Below, one piece after another: positions 24,940-29,741 of a stretch of 29,741 nt of DNA (position 1 is its first letter; each line of letters begins with the position of its first letter). Where the stretch lies: NCBI GenBank assembly GCA_905210435.1, contig CAJLWO010000032.1:1-29741 (forward strand), given 5' to 3'. The position numbers were made by a program, and so were the translations under genes. Source of the DNA: an uncultured Bacteroidales bacterium (GTDB lineage Bacteria > Bacteroidota > Bacteroidia > Bacteroidales > Muribaculaceae). Below the pieces are notes generated by a model. That model did not search any database and was not told where the DNA came from. It was given only the letters and a program-made list of their open reading frames with translations.

Positions 24940-26088
24940 TTACTGCCGCCTGATTCTGATAGGGACAGCAAACTCAGGCACTTTGTCGACCACGATTGCA
25001 AGATATCCGCCGCCGCCGGCGCCGCACATCTTCCATGCCATAGCTCCGGCTGCCTTGCACCGTTCGATATACTCCTCGACTCCCGGCTGCATCATCGCCG
25101 GAAACATTGCCACCTGAGCGTTGAATGAGTCGGTGTATGCTTTTGCGAATGCGTCAAGGTCGCGGGCAAGTATCGCATCCCAGCATCGCCCGGCGGCATC
25201 GGCAAGCGCTTTCACTTTGTCGCGCGTTATATCCTTGCCTTCAAGTATGTTCACATTATCCTTGCGCGGGAACATCGGCACGAGGCACACGTGGCTTTCA
25301 AGCCACGAGAGTATATCCTCGTCATGCACCGATTCGATTTTGTCGGGCCAGTAACGGTTGTTGTAGTAATGCCGCGCCAGTCCTGACATGCAGATGCCGA
25401 TGGCATCCTGCGCTCCCGATATGTGGCCGTGGTTCTCGGGGCCGTTCTCGAAGCAGAACAGCAGGCGTGCGAGCATCTCCTCGTTGTAGTTGGGAAGCTC
25501 GTAAGGCCATATCTTGCGGGCGGCGTTGCGTGTCGAGGTCGACAGTCCGCCACGTTCCATGAATTCCTGTGTCGGCTCGATTGATATGGTGATGGCCCAT
25601 CCCGGATAGTGTTCCGACACGTAGGGCTGGTCAATCCACGTGCCGGCAAGGTCTATGCGGTAGGGGATGTTTGATTTGACGTTGGTGCGGAGCGAAGTGG
25701 TGGAGCGGGCTTCGAGTCCGGTGTCGGGTACACGTTCCAGCTCGATGTATTCGATGCCGCGCTCTTCACACAGCCGGCGCTTCTCCTCGCTTCCACCGTC
25801 GGTGTTCACTACGAACACGTCCGGCTTGACGATATCGAGAGTGGGCACGAAGTCCATTATGCCGCTGCCGGCATTGATGTATGCGTCAGTGACATACCGT
25901 ATGGCTTTGACCATATACAGGCGTTCCTTCTCCGAGTAGACCGTCTTGCGGTTCTTATAGTGGAGAATGGTCTCGTCAGAGCCTATGCCGACATACAGGT
26001 CGCCATACTGTGCCGCCGATTTGAAAAATGCCACATGCCCGCTGTGGAGCATGTCGTAGCAGCCGCTGACGAATACTTTCTTTGCCAT
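24940..26088 (-). CDS. Fusion of a TagD/HldE-type nucleotidyltransferase and a GHMP sugar kinase
   Basis: The 382-residue protein joins two sugar-activating activities. Residues 1-138 are a cytidylyltransferase-like domain with the nucleotide motif HSGH (15-18), DVFVVNTDGGSEEKRR in place of the usual KGxDY region, and RSTTSLR (128-134), matching the ISTT-R motif. Residues 140-382 are a compact GHMP kinase: RIDLAGTWID (144-153, motif I), GGLSTSTRNA (180-189, glycine-rich ATP loop), SGAQDAIG (224-231, as in heptose kinases) and CGAGGGG (355-361, motif III). Together they would phosphorylate a sugar and make the NDP-sugar, a logic like Bacteroides Fkp or HldE but with different domain families. 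The substrate is unknown; no heptose isomerase or phosphatase is nearby. It has its own promoter at 26129-26160. Confidence 0.85.
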   Translation of the reverse strand: MAKKVFVSGCYDMLHSGHVAFFKSAAQYGDLYVGIGSDETILHYKNRKTVYSEKERLYMVKAIRYVTDAYINAGSGIMDFVPTLDIVKPDVFVVNTDGGSEEKRRLCEERGIEYIELERVPDTGLEARSTTSLRTNVKSNIPYRIDLAGTWIDQPYVSEHYPGWAITISIEPTQEFMERGGLSTSTRNAARKIWPYELPNYNEEMLARLLFCFENGPENHGHISGAQDAIGICMSGLARHYYNNRYWPDKIESVHDEDILSWLESHVCLVPMFPRKDNVNILEGKDITRDKVKALADAAGRCWDAILARDLDAFAKAYTDSFNAQVAMFPAMMQPGVEEYIERCKAAGAMAWKMCGAGGGGYLAIVVDKVPEFAVPIRIRRQ

Positions 26089-26128
26089 GGTCGTGTTCTG
26101 ATAAATGATGATTTGTCGAAATTTTGCT

Positions 26129-26160
26129 CAAAATTACTCAAATCATCGCAGATATGCAAA
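26129..26160 (-). promoter_or_regulatory. Internal promoter before the nucleotidyltransferase-kinase gene
   Basis: On the minus strand TTTG (26160-26157), exactly 20 bases, then TAATTTTG (26136-26129) give a full match to the Bacteroidetes consensus. The leader would be about 37 bases. It lets the eight downstream genes be expressed independently of fnlA and fnlB. Confidence 0.6.
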
Positions 26161-26221
26161 ATTCATCCCTACCGGACTGTTTCCGCACTTCGTTTTGAAT
26201 CTTCCGGTTTGGGGGGATTTG

Positions 26222-27433
26222 CTACTTCACCACCGGTTCGTGGAATGTATCTGGATGCGCGGGGTCGAATGCCTCGTTGGCCCACATCAGCGTGACGAGA
26301 GGTTCCGTCTCAGACAGGTTGATGATATTGTGGGTATAGCCGGGAAGCATGTGCACCGCTTGAATCCTATCGCCAGATACTTCGAAGTCGAGCACCTCGT
26401 CCGAGCCGACGCGGCGCTGCTGTATCAGCGCACGGCCGCTTACTACGATGAAAAATTCCCACTTCGTGTTGTGCCAGTGTTCCCCTTTCGTGATACCGGG
26501 ATTTGATATGTTGACCGAGAACTGTCCGCAGTCAATGGTGCGCAGCAGCTCGGTGAACGACCCGCGGTTGTCGACATTCATCTTAAGGTCGAAAATGGCC
26601 TTATCCTTCGGCAGATAGCTCAGATAGGTCGAATAAAGCTTCTTCTTCAGCGAACCGGCGGGAATGGCCGGCATTGTCAGCGTCTCGGGCTGAGCCTTGA
26701 ACTCCTCAAGCATCGCCACTATATCGCCAAGGGTTGCTTTATGAGTCTCCGGTACATGGCAGTACGTTCCAGCCTCGTCGGACGGAGCCTCGATGGGAGT
26801 TACCCCTTCATAGCGGCAATGATGCTCATTGCCTGAGAGGGCGGCAATCATCTCCTCCACGAGGTCGTCGATGTAGAGTAGTTCGAGCTCAACACTCGGG
26901 TCATTGACCTGAATTGGAAGGTCGTTGGCAATGTTGTTGCAGAAAGTCGCCACCGCTGAATTGTAGTTCGGACGGCACCATTTGCCGAAAAGATTGGGGA
27001 AACGGTACACAAGCACCTTGGCACCGGTCTCCTTGCCGTAGCTGAAAAACAGCTCTTCACCCGCCTTCTTGCTCTCGCCGTAGGGATGACCGGCATACCG
27101 GCCTGTAAGAGTGGCCTGTATCGAGCTCGACAGCATCACCGGACACCTGTTGCCATGCTTCTTGAGTGTATCAAGCAGTGTAGAGGCAAAGCCGAAATTC
27201 CCTTTGAGGAAATCATCCGGATTTTCCGGACGGTTCACCCCCGCGAGATTGAACACAAAGTCAGCCTCGCGGCAATACCGGTCAAGCTCCTCGGCAGTGG
27301 AATCAATATCATATTCCATAACCTCCTCGACCTCAGCGGTATAATTCCTTGCCTTCCCCTCCCTGATATTATTAAGCATAGCACAAAGGTTCCTCCCCAC
27401 AAAACCCTTAGCCCCCGTAACCAATATCTTCAT
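26222..27433 (-). CDS. fnlB: Bifunctional SDR reductase-cupin of the FnlB/WbjC/CapF type
   Basis: The enzyme takes the FnlA product (a 4-keto-6-deoxy sugar), epimerises it at C3 with its cupin domain and reduces it at C4 with its SDR domain, giving UDP-2-acetamido-2,6-dideoxy-L-talose. The 403 residues show TGAKGFVGRN (6-15), the LSSSIQA serines (102-104) and YGESK (Tyr118, Lys122) in the SDR part. The cupin part has ITKGEHWHNTKWEFF (314-328), with His319, His321 and Glu326 as likely metal ligands. Both halves look intact. The 133 bases after it hold the promoter of the next gene; the 191 bases before it hold repeat copy A. Confidence 0.93.
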   Translation of the reverse strand: MKILVTGAKGFVGRNLCAMLNNIREGKARNYTAEVEEVMEYDIDSTAEELDRYCREADFVFNLAGVNRPENPDDFLKGNFGFASTLLDTLKKHGNRCPVMLSSSIQATLTGRYAGHPYGESKKAGEELFFSYGKETGAKVLVYRFPNLFGKWCRPNYNSAVATFCNNIANDLPIQVNDPSVELELLYIDDLVEEMIAALSGNEHHCRYEGVTPIEAPSDEAGTYCHVPETHKATLGDIVAMLEEFKAQPETLTMPAIPAGSLKKKLYSTYLSYLPKDKAIFDLKMNVDNRGSFTELLRTIDCGQFSVNISNPGITKGEHWHNTKWEFFIVVSGRALIQQRRVGSDEVLDFEVSGDRIQAVHMLPGYTHNIINLSETEPLVTLMWANEAFDPAHPDTFHEPVVK

Positions 27434-27556
27434 ATCGAGTGTAATAATTAAAAAAACAAAAGCACAAAAGCCTCAGCAAGTGTACAAAATGAAAACAAAA
27501 GCCAAATCAACGAACTATTGTTTAACGCTTTTAAAACTCTATATTCTCACGAAAAC

Positions 27557-27598
27557 ACTCTTGTGCCTTTGTCAGAGCTTTTGTTCTTTTGTTAAAAT
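27557..27598. repeat. 42-bp direct repeat, copy A
   Basis: It is identical to 28078-28119 except for one C/T change, and copies A and B flank the GxxExxY pseudogene. Its core reads ACTCTTGTGCCTTTGT then AGAGCTTTTGTTC. A third, diverged copy in inverted orientation starts near 27455 (AACAAAAGCACAAAAGC). Confidence 0.8.
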
Positions 27599-27624
27599 AA
27601 CATTGGACATTCTATTCTTGGACA

Positions 27625-28025
27625 TTATATCCTATTTTTATATTCTTCTAAAAGTTTGACAGTTCTGAACTTTGGAATGAAACGATAACTTTCCGCACCA
27701 TAGTTGATGAGTATACCTGCGTCAAGATTTGTAACTTTCAAATAATTTACAAGTTGCATTTCGTGAACAGATTTTAACTCTGAAACTGCCTTAAGTTCTA
27801 AGATAATGCGTCCCTCAACAAGAATATCAGCTCTGAATTCGCCTATTATATGTCCGTGATAAAATAGAGTTAATTCCTTTTCTTTCTCAGCGTGGAGGCC
27901 TGCTTCTCTCAGTTGTATTAATAATGCATTTTGATAGACTGATTCGAGATATCCGGGAGAAAATCCCGTCTGACGTTATACGCACATTCTCTTATTTTTT
28001 CAATCAACACAATCACATTATCCAT
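27625..28025 (-). pseudogene. GxxExxY-family protein gene broken by a one-base frameshift
   Basis: Two reading frames together make a complete GxxExxY protein of about 133 residues. The first part, from ATG 28025, reads MDNVIVLIEKIRECAYNVRR; the second reads PGYLESVYQNALLIQLREAG, then GEFRADILVEGR, ELKAV, HEMQLVNYL and INYGAESYRF, to a TAA at 27625. The second frame lacks the start and opens just after an in-frame stop. The shift maps to a CCC run at 27955-27957; one extra C would restore the frame (DFLPGYLES). The family is nuclease-like in appearance but of unknown function and is common inside Bacteroidetes capsule loci. The gene is AT-rich compared with its neighbours. A sequencing error in the run cannot be excluded. 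Confidence 0.8.
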
Positions 28026-28077
28026 ATTCTCATATTAAAAACTGTAAGAAGATCCTTGACAGCCAAGATGAAAAAAT

Positions 28078-28119
28078 ACTCTTGTGCCTTTGTTAGAGCT
28101 TTTGTTCTTTTGTTAAAAT
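28078..28119. repeat. 42-bp direct repeat, copy B
   Basis: It matches copy A at 27557-27598 at 41 of 42 positions and ends at the last base of the fnlA stop codon (28119-28121 on the plus strand). It may therefore have arisen by duplication of sequence just downstream of fnlA. Confidence 0.8.
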
Positions 28120-29168
28120 TACTGGACGAAATTGCCGCTGCCGTCAAGTTCATTCTTGATATATTCCAGTGAAGCGATTTTATCTTTCGTCTCCTCGACA
28201 TTGAGCTGACGCGTATTGTTGGAGTTGAACTCAGTCAGCGTATTGCGGGTCTCGTCACCCTCCTTGAAATACTTGTCGTAGTTCAGACCGCGATTGTCGG
28301 CCGGCACACGGTAGAAATTGCCCATATCCTCAGCCTTGGCACACTCCTCGTTGGTGAGAAGCGTCTCATACATCTTCTCGCCGTGACGTATGCCGATAAC
28401 CTTGATATCCTCCTTGCGGCCGCCGAACAGTTCGCATACCGCCTCAGCCTGCGTCATGATAGTACATGCCGGAGCCTTCTGCACCAGGATATCACCGTTC
28501 TGACCATGCTCGAAAGCGAAAAGCACCAGATCGACAGCCTCGTCAAGACTCATGATGAAACGCGTCATCGACGGCTCGGTGATAGTGATAGGATTGCCCG
28601 AACGCATCTGCTCGATCCACAACGGAATTACCGACCCGCGCGAACACATCACATTACCGTAGCGCGTGCAGCAAATCTTCGTCTTGCCCGAATAGCGGCT
28701 CTTGGCAACAGCCACCTTCTCCTCGATAGCCTTCGTGATACCCATCGCATTGATAGGGTACGCAGCCTTGTCCGTCGACAGACATATTACGGCCTCCACC
28801 CCGGCCTCGATAGCGGCGGTAAGCACATTGTCCGTACCGATGACATTCGTCTTGACAGCCTCCATCGGGAAGAACTCGCAGCTCGGCACCTGCTTAAGCG
28901 CCGCAGCGTGGAAAATATAGTCCACACCCGGCATCACATTCTTGCACGACTGCAGATCGCGCACATCGCCGATATAGAACTTGACTTTATGCGCCACTTC
29001 CGGATAACGCACCTGATACTCATGGCGCATATCATCTTGCTTCTTTTCATCACGCGAAAAAATACGGATCTCACCGATATCGCTCTTAAGAAAGCGCCTC
29101 AGCACAGCATTTCCAAACGACCCGGTCCCCCCCGTAATCAATAAAGTTTTATCCTTGAATATCGACAT
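28119..29168 (-). CDS. fnlA: UDP-GlcNAc 5-inverting 4,6-dehydratase of the FnlA/WbjB/CapE type
   Basis: This soluble SDR enzyme begins UDP-L-FucNAc synthesis by dehydrating UDP-GlcNAc with inversion at C5. The 349-residue protein has GGTGSFG (13-19, NAD site), FHAAALKQVPSCEFFP (86-101), STDKA (131-135) and MGITK (Met142, Lys146), the Met-x3-Lys variant active site of the FlaA1/CapE group. The C-terminal region has the GIRHGEKMYETL motif shared by these dehydratases. It differs from the membrane WbpM-like enzyme in lacking the membrane segments, so the locus encodes two different UDP-GlcNAc dehydratases. It is the first intact gene of the locus in the window. Confidence 0.93.
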   Translation of the reverse strand: MSIFKDKTLLITGGTGSFGNAVLRRFLKSDIGEIRIFSRDEKKQDDMRHEYQVRYPEVAHKVKFYIGDVRDLQSCKNVMPGVDYIFHAAALKQVPSCEFFPMEAVKTNVIGTDNVLTAAIEAGVEAVICLSTDKAAYPINAMGITKAIEEKVAVAKSRYSGKTKICCTRYGNVMCSRGSVIPLWIEQMRSGNPITITEPSMTRFIMSLDEAVDLVLFAFEHGQNGDILVQKAPACTIMTQAEAVCELFGGRKEDIKVIGIRHGEKMYETLLTNEECAKAEDMGNFYRVPADNRGLNYDKYFKEGDETRNTLTEFNSNNTRQLNVEETKDKIASLEYIKNELDGSGNFVQ

Positions 29169-29226
29169 AAGAAAAAATATTATATATTTATTAATTTATT
29201 TTTTGAAAATTATAAATGGAATTTTA

Positions 29227-29649
29227 TTAGTTATTATTTACAGAAACTTCAATATCTTGTGATTTAATATTTTTGAAAGAGCGACCTCTGTATCCTACCA
29301 AAATGGGAAAATATCTTTTGCAAATTATTATTAATGGAATGAAAGCAATCAATGATAATAGTGCAGTAAGATAGTACCCATATCCATGGGTTAAAGGAGA
29401 GGTGACTTTGATAAAAAAATTCTGAAATGCAAGCACTAAAATCGAGCCCTCGGCCAATATTAATATATAGTGATTGAATCTGTTAAAGAATAATTTACAC
29501 AATCCGAAACACATCAGGGTTCCACACATCCCTCCAATCAGGAATATTCCGATATTTGAACCATACTCACCTAAATACATCCATACCACATTGTTGGATA
29601 GTTTTGAAATTAGCACGCCTATCGCACCAATTATAATGAAACTCCCCAA
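29227..29649 (-). pseudogene. C-terminal part of an acyltransferase-3 (OafA-like) membrane protein
   Basis: The frame is closed upstream by a stop at 29662-29664 and has only a TTG as possible start, so the usual N-terminal half is missing. The 140 residues contain three to four membrane helices. They include GSILVLAFQNFFI and KRYFPILVGYRG, which look like the last helices of acyltransferase-3 proteins that O-acetylate surface glycans (normally about 340 residues). The region is markedly AT-rich. It is upstream of fnlA in the same direction and fits a glycan-modifying gene that has been broken. Alternative: a small unrelated membrane protein. Confidence 0.55.
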
Positions 29650-29681
29650 TATAATGATCCGTTAAAAATTCAACATATCGG

Positions 29682-29741
29682 CTAAGCGGTTTCTGCCACT
29701 ATGCCAAAGAGTTCTTTGATAAGTTTAGCATTAAAAGTTCT
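29682..29741 (-). CDS. C-terminal end of a coding region that continues beyond the window
   Basis: From the window edge a minus-strand frame reads RTFNAKLIKELFGIVAETA and stops at 29682. With only 19 codons the identity is uncertain; the basic, helical end and its position at the break of the acyltransferase would fit the end of a transposase. Only 20 bases separate its stop from the start of the acyltransferase frame. Confidence 0.3.
   Translation of the reverse strand, partial: RTFNAKLIKELFGIVAETA

Noticed and set aside
27940..27970. Programmed -1 frameshift in the GxxExxY gene
   Set aside because: No slippery heptamer with a downstream structure is evident, and the family is not known to need frameshifting. 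A lost C is simpler.
28013..28201. 62-codon minus-strand frame starting inside fnlA
   Set aside because: It overlaps fnlA and the pseudogene in a different frame with no family pattern.

Overview
The window looks like chromosome of a gut Bacteroidales bacterium, most likely of the Muribaculaceae type. The signs are promoters with the Bacteroidetes -33/-7 pattern (TTTG or TTG, 20-21 bp, TAnnTTTG), few Shine-Dalgarno sites, secreted proteins ending in a 'YYNLQGVRI...GVYL' tail, a single-chain pyruvate:ferredoxin oxidoreductase, and a WbpM/WbuC/FnlABC glycan locus. The taxon is inferred from style, not from a marker gene.

Layout. 1-396: gene-free leader with a 9-bp tandem array, the nifJ promoter and a 15-bp palindrome. 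397-3972 (+): nifJ. 3973-4248: two intrinsic terminators facing each other around a second 9-bp array. 4249-9393 (-): a 1714-residue secreted protein with three SusE/F-like repeats. 9394-9865: its leader hairpin and promoter, then the amylase terminator. 9866-13695 (-): an exported phosphatase/nuclease-fold protein, a GH29 fucosidase and a GH13 amylase, the last two overlapping by ATGA. 13950-16513 (-): a DUF4369-type lipoprotein followed by comM/yifB. 16604-17458 (+): outer-membrane phospholipase A, divergent from the lipoprotein.

17558-29168 (-): a surface polysaccharide (O-antigen or capsule) locus, transcribed right to left. It holds fnlA, a frameshifted GxxExxY gene, fnlB, a nucleotidyltransferase-GHMP kinase fusion, fnlC, wbuB, a wbpV-like reductase, a wbpL-like phosphosugar transferase, wbuC and a wbpM-like dehydratase. 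The genes fit one scheme. FnlA/B/C make UDP-L-FucNAc. WbpM plus the WbpV-like enzyme make UDP-D-QuiNAc or a related sugar. The WbpL-like enzyme loads the first sugar phosphate on undecaprenyl phosphate, and WbuB adds L-FucNAc. The fusion enzyme would supply a further activated sugar of unknown identity. The right edge holds the C-terminal part of an AT-rich membrane acyltransferase cut off from its N-terminus, next to a short fragment of another coding region.

Between genes there are two dispersed repeat classes: five REP-like GTAG hairpins (two paired as a BIME-like element) and four in-phase degenerate 9-bp arrays whose unit sequence differs from place to place. No tRNA, rRNA, CRISPR array or complete insertion sequence was seen.
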